A DNA stretch of 5,405 bases from Acidobacteriota bacterium (GTDB taxonomy: Bacteria; Acidobacteriota; Terriglobia; Terriglobales; Acidobacteriaceae). The notes under the pieces were generated by a model. It searched no databases. It was not told the origin of the DNA and saw only the letters and a list, made by a program, of their open reading frames with translations. Every line of letters starts with the position of its first letter. Position 1 is the first letter of the stretch. Shown here one piece after another: positions 1-5,405 of the stretch. A program made the position numbers and the translations under genes. The stretch covers positions 1-5,405 of the forward strand of contig QHZV01000042.1 of NCBI GenBank assembly GCA_003224785.1, in the 5' to 3' direction.

Positions 1-81
1 CCTGTCAGTTCCAGGTCCATCCTTTTCTCGCAAGTTACTGTCTTCATTGACGCAGCGAAGCTATGTATTCCTGAAACGAGT

Positions 82-98
82 TTGGCCCTCGCTGTGCA
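82..98 (+). promoter_or_regulatory. Candidate sigma-54 (-24/-12) promoter of the small peptide gene
   Basis: The stretch reads TTGGCCCTCGCTGTGCA. Against the sigma-54 consensus TTGGCACG-N4-TTGCA it keeps TTGGC, the C at the seventh position and TGCA, with three mismatches. The essential GG (84-85) and GC (96-97) are exactly 12 bases apart, as sigma-54 requires. With C97 at -12, transcription would start near 109, giving a leader of about 42 bases that contains the ribosome binding site. If real, the peptide gene needs an enhancer-binding activator; no clear activator site is visible in bases 1-80. The match was made by eye, and such matches occur by chance, but its position is right for the gene. 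Confidence 0.5.
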
Positions 99-136
99 AT
101 ATACAAATGCGTCAGTAGCAGCAAAACGAAAAATTT

Positions 137-142
137 AAGGAG
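137..142 (+). promoter_or_regulatory. Strong ribosome binding site of the small peptide gene
   Basis: AAGGAG lies 8 bases before the ATG at 151, a near-perfect Shine-Dalgarno match at good spacing. It supports translation of the 79-residue reading frame and fixes its start. The antisense reading frames over the same bases are therefore better explained as shadows. Confidence 0.8.
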
Positions 143-150
143 CCGCCACA

Positions 151-390
151 ATGTCAATCGAGAAAAAGTCCCTTATCAGCAACCGCGCAGTAGCCAAGAA
201 GGTCAATGTCACAAAGGTAAGCGCGACGAAGCTAACTTCCAACAAGCTAGCTAGCCCGGCAGCCAGCAGCAAGCTATCGGTAAACATGGCCGCGCCGAAG
301 GTCGGCCACAGACTTGCGGTTAGCATGGCCGCACCCAAAGTCGGTGCCCGACTTGCAGTCAGCATGACGTCGTCCAAGATCAAGATGTAG
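151..390 (+). CDS. Small repetitive, highly basic peptide; candidate exported or processed peptide precursor
   Basis: This 79-residue product belongs to no family I recognise. It has 12 Lys, 3 Arg and 1 His against a single acidic residue (E4), and no Asp, Cys, Phe, Tyr, Trp or Gln. The N-terminus (MSIEKKSLISNRAVAKK) is polar and has no hydrophobic stretch, so it is not a Sec signal peptide; it could be a recognition leader. From K17 on, the chain is built of units that begin with Lys plus Val, Leu or Ile, starting at K17, K22, K27, K32, K41, K50, K63 and K76. The last two full units, KVGHRLAVSMAAP and KVGARLAVSMTSS, are near-copies. A strong ribosome binding site, a likely sigma-54 promoter and a downstream terminator frame the gene as its own transcript. 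It converges on an operon for a PqqD-like/M50 peptidase and HlyD adaptors, which suggests, without proving it, that the peptide is their substrate. Alternatives are an unrelated nucleic-acid-binding or surface peptide. That it is a real gene is fairly sure; the function is open. Confidence 0.75.
   Translation: MSIEKKSLISNRAVAKKVNVTKVSATKLTSNKLASPAASSKLSVNMAAPKVGHRLAVSMAAPKVGARLAVSMTSSKIKM
271..375 (+). repeat. In-frame degenerate repeats within the small peptide gene
   Basis: Two adjacent 39-base units (298-336 and 337-375) encode 13-residue near-copies. They are preceded by a shorter 27-base relative (271-297, KLSVNMAAP). Between the two long units, the codons for K, G, R, A and V differ only synonymously (aag/aaa, ggc/ggt, aga/cga, gcg/gca, gtt/gtc). 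One position changes His to Ala, and the tail changes from AAP to TSS. The pattern fits old duplication with the protein sequence held under selection. There are no spacers, so it is not a CRISPR array. Confidence 0.8.
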
Positions 391-506
391 TTCGATCGCT
401 AAACTGATGGGGCAATCGGCCTTGCAGCAGTGAGAAGTTGTGCGACGTGGCGGTTTACGGCACAGGTGGCCGCGCACAGCAAGAGATATCGAGGCCGAAG
501 TAGTAC
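391..506 (+). other. Untranslated stretch between the peptide stop codon and the terminator hairpin
   Basis: These 116 bases between the TAG at 388-390 and the hairpin hold no reading frame with a ribosome binding site and no strong structure that I can see. A GTG-start frame at 430 runs through the hairpin and into the opposite-strand gene and is probably a shadow. The stretch would form a long 3' tail on the peptide mRNA, which is the main reason to note it. Confidence 0.4.
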
Positions 507-541
507 AGAGGACCGAACAAAGTTCGGTCCTCTTTCTATTT
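507..541 (+). terminator. Intrinsic terminator hairpin between convergent genes
   Basis: AGAGGACCGAAC (507-518) and GTTCGGTCCTCT (522-533) form a perfect 12-bp stem around an AAA loop, followed by TTCTATTT (534-541). Read on the plus strand this is a classic rho-independent terminator for the peptide gene. It begins 9 bases past the stop codon of the minus-strand operon, but on that strand the stem is followed by GTACTACTTCGG, which has no T-run. It is therefore a weaker terminator for the operon, though the hairpin could still protect the 3' end of that mRNA. Confidence 0.85.
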
Positions 542-542
542 C

Positions 543-1100
543 CTACCAAACCTTGCGATACACCAACTCCCGGCAGAAGCGCAATCCTAATCCGCCCAGG
601 CTACGCCGCGCGACCAGTACTTTGGCTGTTCCCATCGATCCTGCCAAGAGCTCCCCGTCATTCTTCAACAGTACGGTCCCAAGGAAGTATCGCGGCGGAT
701 TGATACCCTGAAGCTGCTCTTTGGAAGCGAACTCGTTTGCGATCGGAACTGAAGTGGCAGAAAGCATGGAGAGCACTCCAGTGATCGGCACGACACGGCC
801 TTGAGGCAATAACCGGACGCTCTGGCCGACCCGCACATTGTGCATGGCAAATTCAGGAATGTAAACCTGCGCTTTCATTTCTGAGTTGTCGCCGACTCGC
901 AGCACAACGTCTCCCTCATCGAGAGAACGGCCGAGCAGATCGTTGGGATTCGGCGTTTGAACTACTCCCGAAATCGGACTGACAATGGCAAGTTGCTTTA
1001 ACTGTTCGCCGGCGAGTTGATTGTTGGTGCTCCGGTTCTGCCTCTCCTGCTCAGCCGTACCCACATCCGTATAAGTCCGCATTGCCTTAGCGCTCGGCAT
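543..1100 (-). pseudogene. C-terminal half of the HlyD/lipoyl adaptor domain belonging to the M50 peptidase, out of frame with it
   Basis: The 185-residue frame contains the end of an adaptor hairpin (about 10-37, AEQERQNRSTNNQLAGEQL), the second lipoyl half (about 38-72, with SPISGVV at 41-47), the beta-barrel and membrane-proximal region (about 73-164) and a C-terminal KVW. This is what follows the first lipoyl half in intact PqqD/M50/HlyD proteins of about 700 residues. It has no signal peptide or membrane segment, so as a separate protein it would stay in the cytoplasm, away from its partner half. Its ATG has only AGG directly abutting it, and the next ATG (residue 7) has TAAGG only 2 bases away, so neither has a well-spaced ribosome binding site. 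It overlaps the upstream gene by 14 bases in the +1 frame. I read it as the detached 3' part of one gene (543-2661), split by an indel or sequencing error. A true coupled gene or ribosomal frameshift is possible but less likely. Confidence 0.6.
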
Positions 1101-2661
1101 CCTGCGATCGCGATTCGAGGCTGAGGTTTCGTATGCGCACCAACGGAGTTCCGGCCATGACCATGTCGCCCTCTCGCGCGGAAACAGCCGTCACGGTTCC
1201 CGGCACCGTGGCGCGGAGAACAGCGGTCCGGGCGGGACCGAGGAGAAAAGGACCTTGCTCAAAATCCGGCCAGATCGGCACCAGCACAGCTATCGCGATT
1301 GCGCCCGCCAGTGCCACACTGCGCACTGGTGTAAACCAGCCGCGCAGACGTTCTTTCTTGTCGAGATAAAGCATTTTCATGAACTTCACCAGGAGTTTGA
1401 TTCTTGATCTGAAAACCCACGCGCCAATCGCGGCTGCAGGAATAAAAGCCCAATCCGGATTGAACGAGCGAAGAATGTGGTACGTCACCACCATCAGAAA
1501 TGAAAGCAGCACGTAACTGTACATTCCCGAAAGCGTCGCATAGATGACATAAAAAAGACGCTTACGCCTGGCGACATAAGGCACGTCGGCCGGTAGGCGA
1601 AATATATGTTTGCGCATCCATGCCGACAGGTACTCGGTGCTGCTTTCTTTTAGCGACGGTTCCTTCAGGATTTCCGAAAAGATCAGGTATCCGTCCAGCT
1701 TGATCAACGGATTCAGATTCAAGACTGAGACGCCGATCCCGGTGACCATCATTGCTTTGTAAGCCCAGTCATGCACCGTCATTCCCGGAGCAGTCGTCCA
1801 CCAAAGCACCGTGGCCACAAAACAGACCACGAGATCAAGCCAGATGCCTGCGAACGCGGTCACAATGCGGGCCCACCTGCCGCCGAGAATCCAAACTTGT
1901 GTCGCGTCGCAGAAGAAGCTGGGCGCAAAATACATCAGCATGAAACCCATTTTTTCAATGGTGGCGCCGTAATGTTTGCCGGCGAGACCATGGGCGGTTT
2001 CATGGATGGCCGCCATGGTTCCGAAGAGAAACCAGAACTCGATCAGATCATTGCCTGATTTTGCGGTGAAGTTGTAAAAAGCAAAACTATCAGACCAGAT
2101 TTCGCCCAAGCGCTCCGCCCACATCCATCCCATCAGGGCGAATAAGCCGATGCTGGTCCAGGCGAACCAGGGCGTAAACAAAAATTTGACCTTGGGATAG
2201 AGCCAGTTGATGTAGCCGTCGGCATCGTCCCAGGTCTTGATCGTGATCTCGGCGAAATCAAGCTGACGTGATCGGCGTTTTTTCCGCGAAGAACGCAGCT
2301 CCTCCTGAAGAGTGATATTTCGTTCGAGCGGGCTCTTCCAAATTAACGGACTGTTGCTCTGTAAGAAACTCGCCAGTTCGCTTACATCTTGTTCCAAAAC
2401 GGAGGTGCCGGTTTCCTGCTCGAATCGAGCCGAGATTTCCGCCCAGGAACTGCGACCGTCAAACATTTGAATCAAGCGCCACTGCAGAGGAGAAAAACGG
2501 AAGAGAAGGTCGGAGCCCGGCAACTTAACTAAGACCGTCGGCTGACCATTCTCTATGTGCTCTTTGAATATGACCCGCGGATCCAGCTTAGGAGGCGTCT
2601 GGCGTACGATCCGCTCCGGCATCTCCGGCAGCGCAACCTCGAGGGCTCGAACGATATTCAT
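1087..2661 (-). CDS. Membrane zinc peptidase (M50/site-2 type) with N-terminal PqqD-like domain and half a lipoyl domain
   Basis: The 524-residue protein has three parts. Residues about 25-105 look like a PqqD-like winged helix, a type that often serves as a RiPP leader-binding element (FRFSP at 54-58, then a Leu/Ile-rich helix, FDG at 67-69, WAEI at 73-76). Residues about 150-465 are a polytopic membrane M50 peptidase, with HETAH at 220-224 as the HExxH zinc and catalytic motif and NLNPLIKLDG at 315-324 as the second motif carrying the third zinc ligand, D323. Hydrophobic segments are near 162-182, 208-228, 266-290, 372-396 and 447-465. Residues about 478-512 are the first half of a biotinyl-lipoyl/HlyD domain (PGTV..VSAREGDMV.AGTPL). 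The protein stops soon after NLSLES, inside the adaptor hairpin; the missing half is in another frame downstream. Its ATG overlaps the preceding adaptor's stop codon as ATGA with no clear ribosome binding site, so translation is probably coupled. Both peptidase motifs are intact, so the protease part may work even if the gene is truncated. It is often annotated as a putative peptide zinc metalloprotease. Confidence 0.85.
   Translation of the reverse strand: MNIVRALEVALPEMPERIVRQTPPKLDPRVIFKEHIENGQPTVLVKLPGSDLLFRFSPLQWRLIQMFDGRSSWAEISARFEQETGTSVLEQDVSELASFLQSNSPLIWKSPLERNITLQEELRSSRKKRRSRQLDFAEITIKTWDDADGYINWLYPKVKFLFTPWFAWTSIGLFALMGWMWAERLGEIWSDSFAFYNFTAKSGNDLIEFWFLFGTMAAIHETAHGLAGKHYGATIEKMGFMLMYFAPSFFCDATQVWILGGRWARIVTAFAGIWLDLVVCFVATVLWWTTAPGMTVHDWAYKAMMVTGIGVSVLNLNPLIKLDGYLIFSEILKEPSLKESSTEYLSAWMRKHIFRLPADVPYVARRKRLFYVIYATLSGMYSYVLLSFLMVVTYHILRSFNPDWAFIPAAAIGAWVFRSRIKLLVKFMKMLYLDKKERLRGWFTPVRSVALAGAIAIAVLVPIWPDFEQGPFLLGPARTAVLRATVPGTVTAVSAREGDMVMAGTPLVRIRNLSLESRSQDAER
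2658..2661 (-). other. ATGA stop-start overlap coupling adaptor and M50 peptidase translation
   Basis: On the minus strand ATGA contains the start codon of the peptidase (2661-2659) and the TGA stop codon of the adaptor (2660-2658). The bases before it (TCCACGTCGCCAATGTCCC) lack a Shine-Dalgarno sequence, so re-initiation by ribosomes finishing the adaptor is the likely mode. This ties the amounts of the two proteins together and supports a shared complex. Confidence 0.75.
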
Positions 2662-3581
2662 GGGACATTGGCGACGTGGAGGTCGGCACGCATCCCCGGT
2701 CTCAGACCAGCGGTGTCGCCCGTGAGTTCGGCCAGCACTTCGATGGTGTCGCTCGACGGATCGACTACCGGACTTACTTCAATCACTTTGGCGCGATACC
2801 GCCGCGGATCGGAGCCTTCAACAACGGTGATCCCCACGAGTGTGCCGGGATGGACCCGCCCGAGGAACTTTTCCGGCAGAGTTACGCGAATGCGAAGCGG
2901 CGCAACCGCGGTCACCCAGAAAAGGCGGTCGTTTTTTACCACGCTTTGCCCAGCCCTAACGTACCGCCGAGCGACAACGCCGTTGAATGGAGCGGTAATG
3001 CGCGTCTTCTCCATTTCTAACTCAAGCGATAGCTCTGTGGCCTTCGCATTGGTCAGCAGTTCCGAGACACGCTTTACATCCCACTGGTCAGATTCCGCTT
3101 TGTATCTGGCGTGTTCAAGCTGCTCTTTGGGGATAATTTGCGCTTCCCACATTTTTTGCGCGCGCGCATAGTCGGATTCAAGGACCTTGGCTTCCGCCTC
3201 CCAGTTTTTCAAATCATTTTCTGTGCTGCGTGTCTTTGCCCGAGCAGCTTCGCGATCGGCGGAGATTTGACGATCATCGAGCGTCGCGAGTAGCTGCCCC
3301 GTTTTCACCGCTGTGCCGGGCTCGGCCGAGATTTTCGCGACTACGCCATCGCGCTGCGCTGCGACATCTACTTCGTTTTCTACAATGATTGGGCCTGATG
3401 CGAGGAATTCGTTCGGCTGAGATGCGCTGGTGGATGGCTCAACGTCGGCGTGTGCGAGCGGCGTCGACGAAGCAGCCACTGTCGATGACGGCGACGCGGG
3501 AGAACTTGTACACGCGATGTTGGCCATGAGCCAGAACGCGATCGCCACAATCGGCGCACCTGTCCTTAGAAAAGTTTTCAT
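2658..3581 (-). CDS. HlyD/RND-type periplasmic adaptor, probable lipoprotein
   Basis: From the ATG at 3581 the product has 307 residues, typical of a short membrane fusion protein. Residues 1-23 form a signal sequence (MKTFLRT, then a hydrophobic core) ending at C24. The box before the Cys is N-I-A-C; Asn at -3 is unusual, so lipidation is likely but not certain. A Ser/Thr/Pro/Ala-rich linker follows (25-58). Lipoyl halves at about 65-102 and 193-222 (TAPFNGVVARR) flank an alpha-helical hairpin (about 104-191), and a beta-barrel region ends with GLRPGM (292-297). Such adaptors connect an inner-membrane transporter to an outer-membrane channel. A longer reading from 3650 would overlap the upstream gene, but AAGGA spaced 6 bases before 3581 and the signal peptide placed right after it decide for the shorter form. 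That leaves 29 bases between it and the GAF-HlyD gene and an ATGA overlap with the M50 gene, so the three form one operon. Confidence 0.88.
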   Translation of the reverse strand: MKTFLRTGAPIVAIAFWLMANIACTSSPASPSSTVAASSTPLAHADVEPSTSASQPNEFLASGPIIVENEVDVAAQRDGVVAKISAEPGTAVKTGQLLATLDDRQISADREAARAKTRSTENDLKNWEAEAKVLESDYARAQKMWEAQIIPKEQLEHARYKAESDQWDVKRVSELLTNAKATELSLELEMEKTRITAPFNGVVARRYVRAGQSVVKNDRLFWVTAVAPLRIRVTLPEKFLGRVHPGTLVGITVVEGSDPRRYRAKVIEVSPVVDPSSDTIEVLAELTGDTAGLRPGMRADLHVANVP

Positions 3582-3587
3582 ACGTAA

Positions 3588-3592
3588 TCCTT
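3588..3592 (-). promoter_or_regulatory. Ribosome binding site that fixes the adaptor start at 3581
   Basis: On the minus strand, AAGGATTACGTATG places AAGGA 6 bases before the ATG at 3581. It lies in the gap after the TGA of the GAF-HlyD gene (3613-3611). It supports the start that exposes an N-terminal signal sequence and argues against the in-frame ATG at 3650. Confidence 0.75.
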
Positions 3593-3610
3593 GTGCCGCG
3601 CTTAGCCAGA

Positions 3611-5405
3611 TCACCATCCGAACCAACTCCAAAGCCTTGCCCATATCCACATAGCCGGGCGGCGAAACATTACCACGCCCGCCGAACGCGATCCGGTCAC
3701 AATTTTTCCTCGCCCTTGCATACCAGCACGAAGTGCCGCGTCTGAATTCGTGACGCCCACACGCGCAAAGAAAATAGGCTCGTTGTCCTTAAAAACACCT
3801 TGCGGGCTCACCACTATCACCTGCCCACGATATGTACGTTCAGGAAAGCTCTCGAATTTCAAATCGGCTTTTTGACCGGAATGCAGCAGGCCCGCATCGC
3901 TTCCATCAATTGCCACATCTACGAGCGCCTGCGAGTTGTCCACGATATCAACAAAACTCTCGCCGTCTTTCAGCTTGTGTCCAACAAAGTTCTCGATCTG
4001 CGGGGTAGCAACAACTCCGTCAATAGGTGAGCGAATTACGGTCCTATTCAATCGCTGCTGCGCTCGGTTCACTTCGGCTAGCCAGTAATCCGCCTGCGCA
4101 TGCTGAATGCCGGCCTCACTTCCATCGTTGTTGGCGAGGGCGCGGTCCATCTGCGCGGTTGCGCTTTCATACTTTGCTTTCGCAGCCGCCAGTGCAGAAC
4201 GGTACTCCCAATCTTCCAGGCCGGCGATTGCGGCGCCTTTCTTTAGCGCATCACCTTCGCGTACATACACGCTGCTGATCACGCCTTCAAACTCTGTTCC
4301 CAAGTGGGCCATGTGTGCGGGAGCGACGATAGTGTCGCCAGTAACTCGCAGAGGAAGCGGAAAGACCAGCAAGAACAAAACAGCAGCAGCGGCTCCCACC
4401 ACCCACGCCACTCGACGATGCTTATCGAGCGCGAGGAATTTCTTCTTTCTGTCGAACAATGGCTGCAGCACGCCGATCAGCGGCACCTCCTTATAGAGTG
4501 AGGCGTTGCGCAGTGCCACCGTCGCCTGGCTGGCGAGTACCTGAATCATTTCCAAATGCGCTTCTGCGAGAAAATCCGGATCGCTGCTTTCAAACCCCAG
4601 AATTCCAACCCGGCCTTCCTCATCGGCGAGTGGGATGATGTAACACGCACGCATTCCGGTTTCGGTGAAATACTCGCGGAACTTGGCGCGAGTTTCTTCA
4701 CGATCGGAATCAATTTCGTCGCCGTGCTGCGCGACGAGAAGCGGTTCCTTCAATATTGCTCCCCAACGCAGAATGTCCCGCATACCCCGGTACTGCGGTT
4801 CGTCGGCGTTCAACTGAGTCGTGCCGGATACCGCCTTCAGTTGAATTCCGCCACGTTCATCGAGCGCGATTCCCGCCCTTTCGTAAGGAACGACGGTGGC
4901 GGGGCCGTTCACGATCGCCTGTAAGACTCGATCCATGTCGAGGGTCGAAGTAATTTCACCGCTGGTTTTTACAAGCGCTTCAAGGATCTCGACTTTGCGC
5001 TCGGCCATCAGCAGGCTGGCATTGTGCAGGGCGCCGACAGCGGTTTCAGTCAGGCTGGTGAGCGCAAAGAGTTCATCTTCATCGAACGGCGCTCCGTCCT
5101 GCCGATTCACCGCCTCCACCACTCCAACCAGTGAGCCGCGATCGATCAATGGAGCGACCATCAACGAAAAGATCGCGCCTTCTTCAATTCCGGCGTTGCG
5201 AAGAGCGAGACGCTCGTCATCGGGCGACTCAATCAGCAACGTCTCTCCACTATCAGAAACATCGCCTGCCAACCCATCTCCTGCTTTTTGCGTGCCGCCT
5301 TCCTGAATAGTGGGATCCGTTCCCGCTTGATGCATGAGCACGAGGGATTCGTCGGGCTGCAACAACCAAACGTTTACCGCCTGGCACTCCAGAATTTCTT
5401 TGAAT
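3611..5405 (-). CDS. Tandem GAF sensor fused to a transmembrane HlyD adaptor (5' end outside the window)
   Basis: The frame is open to the edge of the window (FKEILECQAVNVW precedes the TTG at 5365), so the gene is partial; 597 residues are visible, numbered here from the edge. Residues 1 to about 135 are the C-terminal part of a GAF domain (SLMVAPLIDRGSLVGVVEAVN at 80-100, ALHNAS at 125-130). About 140-305 is a second GAF domain (ERAGIAL, IIPLADEEGRVGILGFES, ALRNAS). A single membrane helix follows at about 333-352. Next comes a HlyD-type region: lipoyl half 1 (about 357-396, EFEGVISSVYVREGDALKKG), an alpha hairpin (about 398-453), lipoyl half 2 (SPIDGVV at 459-465) and a beta-barrel with ALRAGM (557-562). 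The tail is rich in Trp and Arg (581-597). GAF domains bind small ligands or partners in the cytoplasm, while HlyD domains act in the periplasm, so the protein could pass a cytoplasmic signal to an export complex; the ligand is unknown. It is the first visible gene of the operon, and 29 bases separate it from the next adaptor. I am confident of the architecture, not of the function. Confidence 0.88.
   Translation of the reverse strand, partial: FKEILECQAVNVWLLQPDESLVLMHQAGTDPTIQEGGTQKAGDGLAGDVSDSGETLLIESPDDERLALRNAGIEEGAIFSLMVAPLIDRGSLVGVVEAVNRQDGAPFDEDELFALTSLTETAVGALHNASLLMAERKVEILEALVKTSGEITSTLDMDRVLQAIVNGPATVVPYERAGIALDERGGIQLKAVSGTTQLNADEPQYRGMRDILRWGAILKEPLLVAQHGDEIDSDREETRAKFREYFTETGMRACYIIPLADEEGRVGILGFESSDPDFLAEAHLEMIQVLASQATVALRNASLYKEVPLIGVLQPLFDRKKKFLALDKHRRVAWVVGAAAAVLFLLVFPLPLRVTGDTIVAPAHMAHLGTEFEGVISSVYVREGDALKKGAAIAGLEDWEYRSALAAAKAKYESATAQMDRALANNDGSEAGIQHAQADYWLAEVNRAQQRLNRTVIRSPIDGVVATPQIENFVGHKLKDGESFVDIVDNSQALVDVAIDGSDAGLLHSGQKADLKFESFPERTYRGQVIVVSPQGVFKDNEPIFFARVGVTNSDAALRAGMQGRGKIVTGSRSAGVVMFRRPAMWIWARLWSWFGW

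Noticed and set aside
1..81. Activator site (inverted repeat) upstream of the sigma-54 candidate
   Set aside because: Only a short CCTG...CAGG pair at 1-15 was seen, too weak to call; a real enhancer site may lie further upstream, outside the window.
100..105. Sigma-70 -10 box TATACA
   Set aside because: No acceptable -35 element lies about 17 bases upstream. The overlapping sigma-54 element is the better match.
271..375. CRISPR array or mobile-element repeat
   Set aside because: The units are adjacent, in frame and without spacers, and differ mostly at silent codon positions. They are coding repeats.
135..549. Antisense reading frames of 82 and 91 codons opposite the small peptide gene (135-383 and 274-549)
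   Set aside because: They mirror the repetitive codons of the plus-strand gene, which has the strong ribosome binding site, a candidate promoter and a terminator. The 274-549 frame also runs through the terminator hairpin.
430..711. Plus-strand frames starting at 430 and 440 after the peptide gene
   Set aside because: They cross the terminator hairpin and the end of the minus-strand HlyD frame, and I see no ribosome binding site or recognisable domain.
2557..3171. Plus-strand frame of 204 codons
   Set aside because: It lies opposite two well-supported minus-strand genes (adaptor and M50 peptidase). Its low-complexity Ser/Arg/Thr-rich product has no recognisable domain, which is typical of a shadow frame.
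3582..3650. Longer N-terminus for the adaptor, starting at 3650
   Set aside because: It would overlap the GAF-HlyD gene by 40 bases and bury the signal sequence behind 23 extra residues. The ATG at 3581 has a well-placed AAGGA.
5363..5365. TTG at 5365 as the start of the GAF-HlyD gene
   Set aside because: The frame stays open and GAF-like up to the edge of the window, so the real start lies outside.

Overview
The window comes from a Gram-negative bacterium of moderate GC content. Periplasmic adaptor genes of the HlyD/RND type, a probable lipoprotein and a membrane zinc peptidase all imply a two-membrane envelope. The combination of a GAF-HlyD fusion, a small HlyD adaptor and a PqqD-like/M50/HlyD protein is the kind seen in Acidobacteriota and related soil or Planctomycetes/Verrucomicrobia-type genomes. 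I lean towards Acidobacteriota, but this is an inference from gene content, not from a marker gene.

Layout. Bases 1-150 hold a short leader region with a good candidate sigma-54 (-24/-12) promoter and a strong ribosome binding site. Bases 151-390 (+) encode a 79-residue, very basic, repetitive peptide with no acidic residue after E4 and no Cys or aromatic residue. A 116-base untranslated stretch follows, then a perfect 12-bp hairpin with a T-rich tail (507-541). Everything from 5405 down to 543 is one minus-strand operon that converges on the peptide gene. It holds, in transcription order, a tandem-GAF/TM/HlyD fusion (5' end outside the window), a periplasmic HlyD adaptor with a probable lipoprotein signal (3581-2658), and an M50-type membrane zinc peptidase with an N-terminal PqqD-like domain and the first half of a lipoyl/HlyD domain (2661-1087). 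The second half of that HlyD domain lies in a different frame (1100-543). The gene is therefore apparently broken or frameshifted inside the adaptor hairpin.

How it may work together (inference). PqqD-like domains often bind leader peptides of ribosomally made peptides. M50 peptidases cleave within or next to membranes, and HlyD adaptors link inner-membrane machinery to an outer-membrane exit. A repetitive, leaderless basic peptide lies next to exactly these parts and has its own probable sigma-54 promoter. The region is thus a candidate for a little-described peptide maturation and export system, with the GAF domains as cytoplasmic sensors built into one adaptor. No ATPase, RND pump, outer-membrane channel or modification enzyme is visible here; they would have to lie upstream of the operon, beyond base 5405.
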